NCBI RefSeq assembly: GCF_002150735.1
Contig: NZ_MUKA01000038.1
Span: 1-64,000 of the forward strand
Length of the DNA stretch: 64,000 nucleotides
Reading direction: 5' to 3'
Origin: Streptomyces africanus
GTDB taxonomy: Bacteria; Actinomycetota; Actinomycetes; Streptomycetales; Streptomycetaceae
Shown here: positions 52,535-60,618 of the stretch, in pieces
Layout of the letters: every line of letters starts with the position of its first letter
Numbering within the stretch: the stretch's first letter is position 1
Notes under the pieces: generated by a model
Told to the model about the DNA's origin: nothing
Seen by the model: the letters and a program-made list of their open reading frames with translations, nothing else
Database searches by the model: none
Program-made: the position numbers and the translations under genes

Positions 52535-53095
52535 TCACTGTCCTTCCCGGTCGGATACGACCGAAGCGTATCGATTCCCACCCGCCTGACCGCCCAGGGC
52601 GGCCTGACCGCTTGTGTCGCTCGTCCCGTCCACCGCGGCGTGTCCTCCGGTGGACCCGAAGCCCCCCTCGGCCCGCGCGGAGCCGGGAAGCTCCGCCACC
52701 TCCTGGAAGCGGACCCTCTCGACCTGCTGGACGACCAGTTGGGCAATCCGGTCGAAGCGCTCGAACCGCACGTCCTCGCGCGGGTCGAGATTCACCACGA
52801 TCACCTTGATCTCCCCACGGTACCCGGCATCAACCGTCCCCGGGGCATTCACCAGGGCGACGCCACAGCGGGCGGCCAGGCCGGACCGGGGGTGCACGAA
52901 GGCCGCGTACCCCTCCGGCAGCGCCACAGACACTCCCGTGGGCAGCACGGCCCGCTCGCCCGGCGCCAGCCGGCACGCCTCGGTGGTGCGCAGATCGGCT
53001 CCCGCGTCCCCGGGGTGCTCATACGACGGAAGTGGTACGTCCGGATCGACGCGCCGGATCAGCACGTCGAGCTCTTGACGGGTCTCACGGCTCAC
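52535..53095 (-). CDS. dut: dUTP diphosphatase (dUTPase)
   Basis: A 186-residue trimeric dUTPase hydrolysing dUTP to dUMP, keeping uracil out of DNA and supplying dTMP synthesis. Motifs in order: DAGADLRT, HPRSGLAARCGV, NAPGTVDAGYRGEI with the catalytic Asp, RIAQLV, and the C-terminal Gly-rich GGFGSTGG arm. Start GTG 53095 overlaps the thioesterase stop by 4 bp. A further ~35 residues after the arm are Gly/Ser-rich and probably disordered. Confidence 0.95.
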   Translation of the reverse strand: MSRETRQELDVLIRRVDPDVPLPSYEHPGDAGADLRTTEACRLAPGERAVLPTGVSVALPEGYAAFVHPRSGLAARCGVALVNAPGTVDAGYRGEIKVIVVNLDPREDVRFERFDRIAQLVVQQVERVRFQEVAELPGSARAEGGFGSTGGHAAVDGTSDTSGQAALGGQAGGNRYASVVSDREGQ

Positions 53096-53676
53096 GGGTT
53101 CACCTCGAAGGCGCGGGCGCGCCGGACCTGGTCCGGGTCGTTCATGGCCGCCCGGATCTCCTCCTTGCGGCCGTGGTCGACGAAGTGGTCGACCTTGACC
53201 TCGATGAAGAGCGCGTCGGCGCGCACGGCGACGGGCCCGCCGGGGCCGCCGACGCGTCCGGTGGCGGTCGAGTAGATCTTCCGCCCGGCCACCGCCGTCA
53301 CCTCCGCCTCCAGGTACAGCGTGGTACCGACGGGCACGGGCCGTACGAAGTCGGTCTCCAGCCGTCCGGTCACGGCGATCGTGCGCAACAGCCAGTTCAG
53401 CGAGCCGAGCGTCTCGTCCAGGGCGGAGGTGAGCACACCGCCGTGGGCGAGGCCCGGGGCGCCCTGGTGGGCGGGCTGCACGGTGAACTCGGCGGTGAGT
53501 GACACGCCCTCGCCGGCCCGGGCCTCCAGGTGCAGCCCGTGCGGCTGGTCGCCGCCACAGCCGAAACACTGGCCGTAGTGCGCGCCGAGGGGCTCACCGG
53601 GCGCCGGAGCATCCGGATGCCGCACCGGTCGCACGGCGTCGGCCGGAGGCTGCAGAGCAGTGGAAGTACGACTCAC
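53092..53676 (-). CDS. PaaI-family acyl-CoA thioesterase
   Basis: A 194-residue hotdog-fold protein. The N-terminal CFGCGGDQPHGLHLEA and the hotdog helix QGAPGLAHGGVLTSALDETLG, which carries the catalytic HGG and Asp/Glu residues, place it in the PaaI/YbgC-like thioesterases. Start GTG 53676. It is translationally coupled to dut, an association conserved in streptomycetes; the physiological acyl-CoA is unknown. Confidence 0.9.
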   Translation of the reverse strand: MSRTSTALQPPADAVRPVRHPDAPAPGEPLGAHYGQCFGCGGDQPHGLHLEARAGEGVSLTAEFTVQPAHQGAPGLAHGGVLTSALDETLGSLNWLLRTIAVTGRLETDFVRPVPVGTTLYLEAEVTAVAGRKIYSTATGRVGGPGGPVAVRADALFIEVKVDHFVDHGRKEEIRAAMNDPDQVRRARAFEVNP

Positions 53677-53734
53677 AGCCGGAGACCTTACCCGCGCGTC
53701 GGCCCCTTCCGGACACCGTGCCAAGCTTGGCTCC

Positions 53735-54193
53735 ATGCAGCTCTCCGCCGCCCCGTACGAAGAACGCCTGACCGCTCCCCGGTCCTGGTGGCTGATCTCG
53801 TTCCTGGTCGGGGTCTCCATGGCCCTGGTCCTGCTCCCGTTCGGCACGCTGCCGATGCTCGGCGGTCTGGCCGGCGGCACGGCGGTCGCGGCCGTCGCCG
53901 CGAGTTCGTACGGCTCGGTCCGCATCCGTGTGGTGGGTGATTCCCTGATCGCGGGCGAGGCGAAGATCCCGGTGGCGGCGCTGGGCGAGGCGGAGGTCCT
54001 GGACGCGGAGGAAACCCGCGCCTGGCGCACCCACAAGGCCGACCCGCGCGCCTTCATGCTGCTGCGCGCCTACATCCCCACCGCCCTGCGCGTGGAGGTC
54101 ACGGACCCGGAGGACCCGACTCCGTACCTGTACCTGTCCACCCGCGAGCCGGAGCGCCTGGCGGAGGCGCTGAGGGCGGCGAAGTCGGAGTAG
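53735..54193 (+). CDS. DUF3093 membrane protein
   Basis: A 152-residue protein with two adjacent hydrophobic helices (about residues 18-60) and a C-terminal soluble domain (AFMLLRAYIPTALRVEVTDPEDPTPYLYLSTR). This pattern fits DUF3093, an actinobacterial family of unknown function. Start ATG 53735; it diverges from the thioesterase gene. Confidence 0.88.
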   Translation: MQLSAAPYEERLTAPRSWWLISFLVGVSMALVLLPFGTLPMLGGLAGGTAVAAVAASSYGSVRIRVVGDSLIAGEAKIPVAALGEAEVLDAEETRAWRTHKADPRAFMLLRAYIPTALRVEVTDPEDPTPYLYLSTREPERLAEALRAAKSE

Positions 54194-54221
54194 CACACTT
54201 GCGCCGGGCGTCACCCGGTGC

Positions 54222-54239
54222 GGGGCTTCATGAAGCCCC
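54222..54239. terminator. Short palindrome between convergent genes
   Basis: GGGGCTTCA and TGAAGCCCC are directly abutting inverted repeats, 29 bp beyond the DUF3093 stop and 29 bp beyond the stop of the opposing gene. The position suits a shared terminator, but there is no loop base and no T-run. Confidence 0.35.
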
Positions 54240-54267
54240 CGTACCCGCGCACCGCCTCGGCGTCGCC

Positions 54268-55221
54268 TCAGCGTCGGTCGTCGCGCTTGTCGTGTCTCTC
54301 GTCGAGGCGGCCCAAGGGGTCGTCGATGAGCTCGCCCATCTCCAGGGCGTCCGCCGGACGCTCCAGGGCGGGGAGCGCCTCCAGGGCCTCCCAGGGCACC
54401 TGCATCTTGCGCAGGTCCTCGCGGATCCGGACGGCGAGCTTTCTCGTCTCGCTGCGGTTCATGGCCGCCCCGACGGCGGCGCCCACCAGGAACGGCACCA
54501 GGTTCGGCATGCTGCGGACCATCCGCTTCGTGATCCGCTGTCGCAGCTCGCGCTTCATGCGGCTGTTCAGCGCCGTGCTCAGCGTCGACGGCCTGGTCGC
54601 GTCGATCCCGCGCTCCCCCGACCAGGCGTCGAGGTACGCCGTGCTGCGCTGCTTGAGGCTGCCGGGCGGCCGTACGCCGTAGACCTCGTGGAGTTCGGCG
54701 ATCAGCTTCAGCTCGATCGCCGCGACGCCGGTGACCTCGGCGGCCAGTTCCGTCGGCATCGCGGGCGGGACGGGAAGCATCGCCGCCGCGCCGATGCCCG
54801 CTCCGACCGTCGCCGTCGCCTTCGCCGCGCCCGCGACGAGTTTGTCCGCGAGCTCTTCGGGCCCCAGGCCCGGGAACTGCCTGCGCAGGGTCGCCAGGTC
54901 CCGCACGGGGACGCGCGGGGCCAGATCGATGATCCGGTCGGCGAGGTGCGCGAGACCCGCACGGGCCCGTTCGCCGCCCTTGCGGGCGCCGCCCCAGGCC
55001 CTCTCCCGGATCGTCCCCGCCCGTCGCCGGGCGACGGGTGCGGGGACGTCGACGGACGCCGGGAGGTCACCCCGGTCCGCTGCCGGTTCGAGCGAGGCCG
55101 CCCCCGTACCGGTTGAGCCTCGCTCGTCGTCACACGCGCCGTGCTTCGGGCCGTCGATCGGCCCTTCGTCCGCTTTCCGCTTGGAGAAGCGGCGCTTCCA
55201 GGGAGGGGTCGAGCCAGTCAC
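54268..55221 (-). CDS. Hypothetical protein with hydrophobic Ala/Gly segments
   Basis: A 317-residue protein. The first 80 residues are charged and low-complexity. The middle carries an Ala/Gly-rich hydrophobic stretch (ATVGAGIGAAAMLPVPPAMP) and GVAAIELKLIAELHEVYG; a second hydrophobic segment is LVPFLVGAAVGAAMN. The layout resembles EcsC-like membrane-associated proteins, but that is only an impression. It follows the DUF4193 gene by 13 bp, probably co-transcribed. Confidence 0.8.
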   Translation of the reverse strand: MTGSTPPWKRRFSKRKADEGPIDGPKHGACDDERGSTGTGAASLEPAADRGDLPASVDVPAPVARRRAGTIRERAWGGARKGGERARAGLAHLADRIIDLAPRVPVRDLATLRRQFPGLGPEELADKLVAGAAKATATVGAGIGAAAMLPVPPAMPTELAAEVTGVAAIELKLIAELHEVYGVRPPGSLKQRSTAYLDAWSGERGIDATRPSTLSTALNSRMKRELRQRITKRMVRSMPNLVPFLVGAAVGAAMNRSETRKLAVRIREDLRKMQVPWEALEALPALERPADALEMGELIDDPLGRLDERHDKRDDRR

Positions 55222-55234
55222 GGCCGACCCGTCC

Positions 55235-55531
55235 TCAGTCGCAGTCGCGGCAGATCGGCTGACCGTTCTTCTCCCGGGCCAGCTGGCTGCGGTGGTGCAC
55301 CAGGAAGCAGCTCATGCAGGTGAACTCGTCCTGCTGCTTCGGGAGCACTCGGACTGCCAGCTCCTCGTTCGAGAGATCGGCGCCGGGCAGCTCGAGGCCT
55401 TCCGCGGCCTCGAACTCGTCGACGTCCACTGCGGAGGCCGACTTGTCGTTCCTCCGAGCCTTCAGCTCTTCGAGGCTGTCCGAGTCAACGTCGTCGTCGG
55501 TCTTGCGTGGAGTGTCGTAATCGGTTGCCAT
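55235..55531 (-). CDS. DUF4193 protein with zinc-binding cysteines
   Basis: A 98-residue acidic protein conserved across actinobacteria. The N-terminal part is rich in Asp, Glu and Ser; the C-terminus has FTCMSCFLVHHRSQLA and ICRDCD, two CxxC pairs that form a likely zinc ribbon. Start ATG 55531. Function unknown; the conserved neighbourhood with cutRS and dut supports orthology to the Streptomyces core gene. Confidence 0.92.
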   Translation of the reverse strand: MATDYDTPRKTDDDVDSDSLEELKARRNDKSASAVDVDEFEAAEGLELPGADLSNEELAVRVLPKQQDEFTCMSCFLVHHRSQLAREKNGQPICRDCD

Positions 55532-55767
55532 GTCGCTCTCCCCCTCTGGGTGTCTGCGGTGTCTCCAGCGCACGTAACGCGTGAGAGGCCGGACTTGTGC
55601 CCGACCTGAGGCGGAGATTTTGCCTCACATCAAGGTCTGTTACTCAATCGACACCCAACCGGACTCCTCACGAGTGATCGGCTTGGATGGCGATGGGGAC
55701 CGTACACGGTCCGAATGCCGCACTACAAAGGCGTCTCACCGTGTACTTCCCGTGATCAAGACCCTCG

Positions 55768-55786
55768 AAAACCGGGATTTTCCCGG
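55768..55786 (-). terminator. Rho-independent terminator after cutS
   Basis: CCGGGA and TCCCGG arms around a 3-base loop, followed in the leftward direction by TTTT. It lies 150 bp past the cutS stop in the 405-bp gap before the DUF4193 gene. Confidence 0.6.
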
Positions 55787-55838
55787 CTTTCCGGCAGGAC
55801 ACATGATCACGGAGAGTAGATGACCGGAAAAGCGCCCC

Positions 55839-55852
55839 TGTGATCGATCACA
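55839..55852. promoter_or_regulatory. Palindrome TGTGATCGATCACA (Crp-like half-sites)
   Basis: A perfect 14-bp palindrome that contains GTG-N6-CAC, the core reported for Streptomyces Crp. It is in the cutS/DUF4193 gap, about 310 bp upstream of the DUF4193 gene and about 85 bp past the cutS stop, an unusual place for an activator site. The rest of 55532-55936 is relatively AT-rich and holds the terminator but no gene. Confidence 0.35.
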
Positions 55853-55936
55853 CACGATGCACACACCGTGAGATCTTGAAAATTCCGCGCAAAGCGAACA
55901 TCCCCGTGTGTCGCCGAGTTGATCGGCGACATGATC

Positions 55937-57169
55937 TCAGATGGGCAGCGTGACTCGCATCACGAGTCCACCCCCTTCGCGCGGCTGCGCGTAGATGTGC
56001 CCGCCGTGCGCCCGCGCCACCGACCGGACGATCGACAGACCGAGTCCCACACCCTTGTCGCTGCCCGTGCGCTCCGTGCGCAGCCGCCGGAACGGCTCGA
56101 AGAGGTTGTCGATCTCGTACGCCGGCACGACCGGGCCCGTGTTGGAGACGACCAGCACCGCCTGACCGTGCTGGACGTCGGTGGTGACCTCGACCCAGCC
56201 GCCCTCGGCCACGTTGTACCGCACGGCGTTCTGCACCAGGTTGAGGGCGATCCGCTCCAGCAGCACGCCGTTGCCCTGGACGACCGCGGGCTTCTGCTCG
56301 CCGCGGATGCGCACGCCCTTGGCCTCGGCCTCGCCGTGCACCTGGTCGATGGCCTGCTCGGCGACCTCCGCGAGGTCCACCGGGCCCCGCTCGACGATCT
56401 GGTTGTCGCTGCGGGCGAGCAGCAGCAGGCCCTCGACGAGCTGCTCGCTGCGCTCGTTGGTGGCCAGCAGCGTCTTGCCGAGTTGCTGGAGCTCCACCGG
56501 CGCGCCCGGGTCGGACAGGTGCACCTCGAGGAGCGTGCGGTTGATCGCCAGGGGTGTTCTCAGCTCGTGCGAGGCGTTGCCCACGAAGCGCTGCTGGGCG
56601 GTGAAGGCGCGCTGCAGCCGCTCCAGCATGTCGTCGAAGGTGTCCGCCAGCTCCTTGAGCTCGTCGTCCGGGCCGTCCAGCTCGATCCGGCGGGACAGGT
56701 CGGAGCCGGCCACCGCGCGGGCGGTACGGGTGATCCGGCCCAGCGGCGACAGGACCCGGCCGGCCATCGCGTAGCCGAAGGCGAAGGCGATGACCGCCAG
56801 GCCCAGCAGGGACAGGAGCGAGCGGCTGAGCAAGCTGTCCAGGGCGTGCCGGCGCTGATCATTGACGCACGCGTTCATGGCGTTGTTGAACTCGCTGGGC
56901 GAGGCCTGGTCGGGCAGGTTGCAGATGTCGCTGGTGACCTTGCCCTCGACGATCTTGAACGGCAGGACGCTGCCCACGTTCAGGGCCTGCGCGGCCAGCA
57001 GGTAGATGATCGACAGCAGCAGGATGCCGGCGATCAGGAACATGCCGCCGTAGAGCAGCGTGAGCCTTATGCGGATGGTCGGGCGCAGCCAGGGGAGCGG
57101 CGGCGCGGGCCGCCGGGGGTCCCAGGTGGGCTTCGGAGGTGCCTGAGGAGGCACGGGAGTGGTGGCCAC
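55937..57169 (-). CDS. cutS: Sensor histidine kinase CutS
   Basis: A 410-residue membrane kinase. A proline-rich cytoplasmic N-terminus, TM1 (about 35-60), a short extracellular domain (about 60-115) with two cysteines (SDICNLPD and NACVNDQ), TM2, a HAMP domain, the H box NASHELRTPLAI and an ATPase domain (VQNAVRYN, GVGLGLSIV). With CutR it is a conserved Streptomyces two-component system known for effects on antibiotic production and on envelope and secretion stress. It follows cutR by 6 bp. Confidence 0.93.
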   Translation of the reverse strand: MATTPVPPQAPPKPTWDPRRPAPPLPWLRPTIRIRLTLLYGGMFLIAGILLLSIIYLLAAQALNVGSVLPFKIVEGKVTSDICNLPDQASPSEFNNAMNACVNDQRRHALDSLLSRSLLSLLGLAVIAFAFGYAMAGRVLSPLGRITRTARAVAGSDLSRRIELDGPDDELKELADTFDDMLERLQRAFTAQQRFVGNASHELRTPLAINRTLLEVHLSDPGAPVELQQLGKTLLATNERSEQLVEGLLLLARSDNQIVERGPVDLAEVAEQAIDQVHGEAEAKGVRIRGEQKPAVVQGNGVLLERIALNLVQNAVRYNVAEGGWVEVTTDVQHGQAVLVVSNTGPVVPAYEIDNLFEPFRRLRTERTGSDKGVGLGLSIVRSVARAHGGHIYAQPREGGGLVMRVTLPI

Positions 57170-57175
57170 GGCCGA

Positions 57176-57829
57176 TCAGATCCGGTAGCCCGAGCCGGGA
57201 ACGGTGACGATCACGGGCGGCTCGCCGAGCTTGCGGCGCAGGGTCATGACCGTCACGCGGACGACGTTCGTGAACGGGTCGGTGTTCTCGTCCCAGGCCT
57301 TCTCCAGCAGCTGCTCCGCCGAGACGACGGCGCCCTCGCTGCGCATCAGCACCTCCAGGACGGCGAACTCCTTGGGAGCGAGCTGGACCTCCTTGCCGTC
57401 GCGGAAGACCTCGCGGCGGTTGGGGTCGAGCTTGATCCCGGCGCGCTCCAGGACCGGCGGCAGGGGCACGCTGGTGCGCCGGCCGAGGGCCCGCACGCGC
57501 GCGATGAGCTCACTGAACGCGAACGGCTTGGGCAGATAGTCGTCGGCGCCGATCTCCAGGCCCTCCACCCGGTCGCTGACGTCGCCGGAGGCCGTGAGCA
57601 TCAGCACGCGCGTGGGCATGCCGAGCTCGACGATCTTGCGGCAGACGTCGTCGCCGTGCACGAGCGGGAGGTCGCGGTCGAGGACGACCACGTCGTAGTC
57701 GTTGACGCCGATGCGCTCCAGGGCGGCCGCGCCGTCGTACACGACGTCGACGGCCATGGCCTCCCGGCGCAGTCCGGTGGCCACCGCATCGGCGAGCAGT
57801 TGCTCGTCCTCGACGACGAGTACGCGCAC
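57176..57829 (-). CDS. cutR: OmpR-family response regulator CutR
   Basis: A 217-residue response regulator: receiver with EDEQ, phospho-acceptor Asp in VVLDRDLPL, Lys in YLPKPF, and a C-terminal winged helix ending VRVTVMTLRRKLGEPPVIVTVPGSGYRI. GTG start 57829 behind AGGGAC. Partner of the downstream sensor CutS. The upstream gap 57830-58243 is the likely promoter region. Confidence 0.93.
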   Translation of the reverse strand: MRVLVVEDEQLLADAVATGLRREAMAVDVVYDGAAALERIGVNDYDVVVLDRDLPLVHGDDVCRKIVELGMPTRVLMLTASGDVSDRVEGLEIGADDYLPKPFAFSELIARVRALGRRTSVPLPPVLERAGIKLDPNRREVFRDGKEVQLAPKEFAVLEVLMRSEGAVVSAEQLLEKAWDENTDPFTNVVRVTVMTLRRKLGEPPVIVTVPGSGYRI

Positions 57830-58243
57830 GTCCCTGGTCCTTCCTCATGTCCACCCGCGTAGCGCCGCACAGGCGCAGCCGGGCAGGGGTCTTCGACGGT
57901 CTGTTGGTGTGTTGCCCTCCATCCTGCCCTTTTCGGCCATAAGTCGGAGGTAAGGCGGGTGAGCGGGCGGGGCCCGATGCGGAATAAGAGATTTTCTCCC
58001 GCGGTTAGGTTTCCACGGAAGGGAGCTTGGGGAGGACGGCTTTACATCCCACGATCACCCTCTGCTGGCACCGCACCACCATGCGGTGCGCGTCAACCCG
58101 CTTTGCCGCAGGGCGGGCGTGGGTGTCCGGCACCGTCGCCGCCCGGCCGACCGGCGCTGGGCATCCACAGGAGACGTGATCGTCCCTTCCTAATGGCACA
58201 CCCCCGTGCCAACGACCCACGACCCAGGACGAGGGGGCGCAGC
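57830..58243. other. Intergenic region between cutR and a small conserved gene
   Basis: 414 bp without a supported gene. It must hold divergent promoters for cutR (left) and the small gene at 58244 (right). A more AT-rich stretch around 57975-58012 is a plausible promoter. A small hairpin with 8-bp arms GCACCGCA/TGCGGTGC lies at 58068-58089. No clear operator was found. Confidence 0.5.
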
Positions 58244-58417
58244 ATGGACGCATTCACCGCAGGACTTCTGCAGCGCATAAGGGCGACCGAGTCCGATCTG
58301 TCCCGGGCTCGCGACGAGGGCGACGACTTCCTCGTCGAGGTGGAGCAGGGCGAGCTCGACGACCTGCGCCGCCTCGCCGCCGAGCACGGTGTGGAGGTCG
58401 GCGCGACGAGCGTCTGA
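58244..58417 (+). CDS. Small conserved acidic protein (57 aa)
   Basis: Fifty-seven residues from ATG 58244 with GAGGGGG upstream. The sequence is highly helical and acidic (FTAGLLQRIRATESDLSRAR, EVEQGELDDLRRLAAEHGV), suggesting a coiled-coil or small helical bundle. It is followed by a perfect 18-bp terminator hairpin, which supports a real short transcript. No known function. Confidence 0.75.
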   Translation: MDAFTAGLLQRIRATESDLSRARDEGDDFLVEVEQGELDDLRRLAAEHGVEVGATSV

Positions 58418-58425
58418 TCAGGCGT

Positions 58426-58468
58426 ACGGAGCGGGCCCCGGCGAATCCAGCGCCGGGGCCCGCTCCGT
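58426..58468. terminator. Perfect 18-bp hairpin terminator
   Basis: Arms 58426-58443 and 58451-58468 are fully complementary around a 7-base loop. Placed 9 bp after the small gene and 39 bp after the opposing inositol-phosphatase gene, it can terminate both. Confidence 0.85.
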
Positions 58469-58506
58469 CGTTCCAGGGGTCGGTTCCAGGGGCCAGTTCC
58501 AGGGGG

Positions 58507-59322
58507 TCAGTCGTGCCAGGCGCCGAAGTCCTCCAGGAGGCCCTGGAGGGGCTCGAAGACGCCCGGGGTGCCCGCGACCGTCAGATCCCCTGACGGGCGC
58601 TCTCCGGGGCGTCCACCGGTCAGCGCGCCCGCCTCCCGGGCGATCAGGTCGCCCGCCGCGACGTCCCAGGCGTGCAGACCGCGCTCGTAGTAGCCGTCGA
58701 GGCGTCCGGCCGCCAGGTCGCACAGGTCGACCGCGGCCGAACCGCCCCGCCGGATGTCGCGCAGCAGCGGAATCAGCCGCTGGGCGACCTCGGCCTGGTG
58801 GGCGCGGACCTCGGCCACGTAGTTGAAGCCCGTGGAGACCAGCGCCTGGTCCAGGGGCGGCGCGGGCCGGCAGGCCAGCCTGCGCTCGCCGTCCCAGGCG
58901 CCGGTGGCCCAGGCACCGCCGCCGAGCACCGCGTGGAAGGTCTCGCCGCGCATCGGGGCCGCGACGACCCCGACGACGGTCTCGCCGTCCCGCTCGGCGG
59001 CGATGGAGACGGACCAGGTGGGCAGCCCGTACAGGTAGTTGACCGTGCCGTCGAGCGGGTCGATGACCCAGCGGACGCCGCTCGTGCCCTCCGTGGCGGC
59101 GCCCTCCTCGCCGAGGATGCCGTCGTCCGGGCGGCGCTCGGCGATCAGGCCGGTGATCAGCTTCTCGGCCGCGATGTCCATCTCCGTGACGACGTCGATG
59201 GGGCTGGACTTGGTCGCGGCCACCGCGAGGTCGGCCGGTCGTCCGTCCCGCAGCAGCGCGCCCGCGCGCCGGGCGGCCTCCTGGGCGAGAGCGAGCAGGT
59301 CCTGGAGCAGGGGGTCGGTCAC
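58507..59322 (-). CDS. Inositol monophosphatase-family protein
   Basis: A 271-residue Mg-dependent phosphatase. Metal-binding motifs are intact: EEGAA, WVIDPLDGTVNYLYGLP and HAWDVAAGDLIAREAGA. Start GTG 59322 with AGGAGC upstream, 8 bp after the ferrochelatase gene, so the two form an operon. Family members act on inositol phosphate, PAP or fructose bisphosphate; the substrate is not decided here. Confidence 0.94.
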   Translation of the reverse strand: MTDPLLQDLLALAQEAARRAGALLRDGRPADLAVAATKSSPIDVVTEMDIAAEKLITGLIAERRPDDGILGEEGAATEGTSGVRWVIDPLDGTVNYLYGLPTWSVSIAAERDGETVVGVVAAPMRGETFHAVLGGGAWATGAWDGERRLACRPAPPLDQALVSTGFNYVAEVRAHQAEVAQRLIPLLRDIRRGGSAAVDLCDLAAGRLDGYYERGLHAWDVAAGDLIAREAGALTGGRPGERPSGDLTVAGTPGVFEPLQGLLEDFGAWHD

Positions 59323-59330
59323 GGGGCTCC

Positions 59331-60458
59331 TCACGCGTAGGTGCTGTCGGCGCCCGCGGCGGCGGGCCGGGGGGCGCGGGCCGGGCAGCAGCCGGCCGGG
59401 CAGAGGTGGTGGCTCGCCCCGAGGGCGCCCAGGGCGCAGGGCGTGACCTCCTGCCCGCGCTCGACGGCGGCGCGCTCCACGACGAGCTCGCGGATCGCGG
59501 CGGCGAACCTCGGGTCGGCGCCGACGGTCGCCGAGCGGCGCATCGGCAGCCCCAGCTCCTCCGCCTTGGCCCTGGCCTCCGTGTCGAGGTCGTAGAGGAC
59601 CTCCATGTGGTCGGAGACGAACCCGATGGGGGCGATCACCACAGCCGGGACGCCGGCCGCGTGCCGCTCGTCGAGGTGGTCGCAGATGTCGGGCTCCAGC
59701 CACGGGATGTGCGGGGCGCCGGAGCGGGACTGGTAGACGAGCTGCCAGGGGTGGTCGACGCCGGTGCGCTCCCGGACGGCGTCCGCGATCAGCTGCGCCA
59801 CGTCCAGGTGCTGCCTGACGTACGCGCCGCCGTCGCCGTGGTCCTCGACGGGCCCGGAGGTGTCGGCGGAGGCCGTCGGGATCGAGTGCGTCGAGAAGGC
59901 GAGGTGCGCCCCGTCCCGGACGTCCTCGGGCAGCTCGGCGAGGGAGCGGATCACCCCGTCGATCATGGGCTCGAGGAAGCCGGGGTGGTTGAAGTAGTGC
60001 CGCAGCTTGTCGACCTTCGGCGGCTCCAGCCCCTCGGCCTGAAGCGCCGCGAGCGCGTCGGCGAGGTTCTCGCGGTACTGGCGGCAGCCCGAGTACGAGG
60101 CGTAGGCGCTGGTGGCGAGGACCAGGATGCGGCGGCGGCCGTCGCGGACCATCTCGCGCAGCGTGTCCGTCAGATACGGCGCCCAGTTGCGGTTGCCCCA
60201 GTAGACGGGCAGGTCCAGGCCGTGCTCGGCGAAGTCCTTGCGCAGGGCGTCCAGCAGGGCGCGGTTCTGGTCGTTGATGGGGCTGACCCCGCCGAACAGG
60301 AAGTAGTGCTGCCCGACTTCCTTGAGGCGTTCCTTGGGGATGCCGCGCCCGCGCGTCACGTTCTCCAGGAACGGGACCACGTCGTCCGGGCCTTCCGGGC
60401 CGCCGAAGGAGAGCAGGAGCAGGGCGTCGTAGGGGCTGACATCGCGCGCGTCTGGCAT
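59331..60458 (-). CDS. hemH: Ferrochelatase (HemH/CpfC type)
   Basis: A 375-residue ferrochelatase, in actinobacteria acting on coproporphyrin III. N-terminal [36 protein letters not shown] and the catalytic His region LAFSTHSIP are present, as are an internal Cys in SYSGCRQY and a Cys-rich C-terminal tail (LCPAGCCPA), where iron-sulphur ligands occur in related enzymes. Start ATG 60458. Operon with the IMPase gene. Confidence 0.94.
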   Translation of the reverse strand: MPDARDVSPYDALLLLSFGGPEGPDDVVPFLENVTRGRGIPKERLKEVGQHYFLFGGVSPINDQNRALLDALRKDFAEHGLDLPVYWGNRNWAPYLTDTLREMVRDGRRRILVLATSAYASYSGCRQYRENLADALAALQAEGLEPPKVDKLRHYFNHPGFLEPMIDGVIRSLAELPEDVRDGAHLAFSTHSIPTASADTSGPVEDHGDGGAYVRQHLDVAQLIADAVRERTGVDHPWQLVYQSRSGAPHIPWLEPDICDHLDERHAAGVPAVVIAPIGFVSDHMEVLYDLDTEARAKAEELGLPMRRSATVGADPRFAAAIRELVVERAAVERGQEVTPCALGALGASHHLCPAGCCPARAPRPAAAGADSTYA

Positions 60459-60618
60459 GAGTCGATCCTGCCACCCTGCACTGACAGCCGGGAAACGGCG
60501 GGGTGACACCTGCGCGGCGGCCGGCCGCCGGGCGGGCCTTGACGGGTGCGTCGGGCGCACCCGGAGGCGTAATCTGTGTCAACTGCGTTCGCAGCTTACT
60601 GAGCCTTTCGGAGACCCC

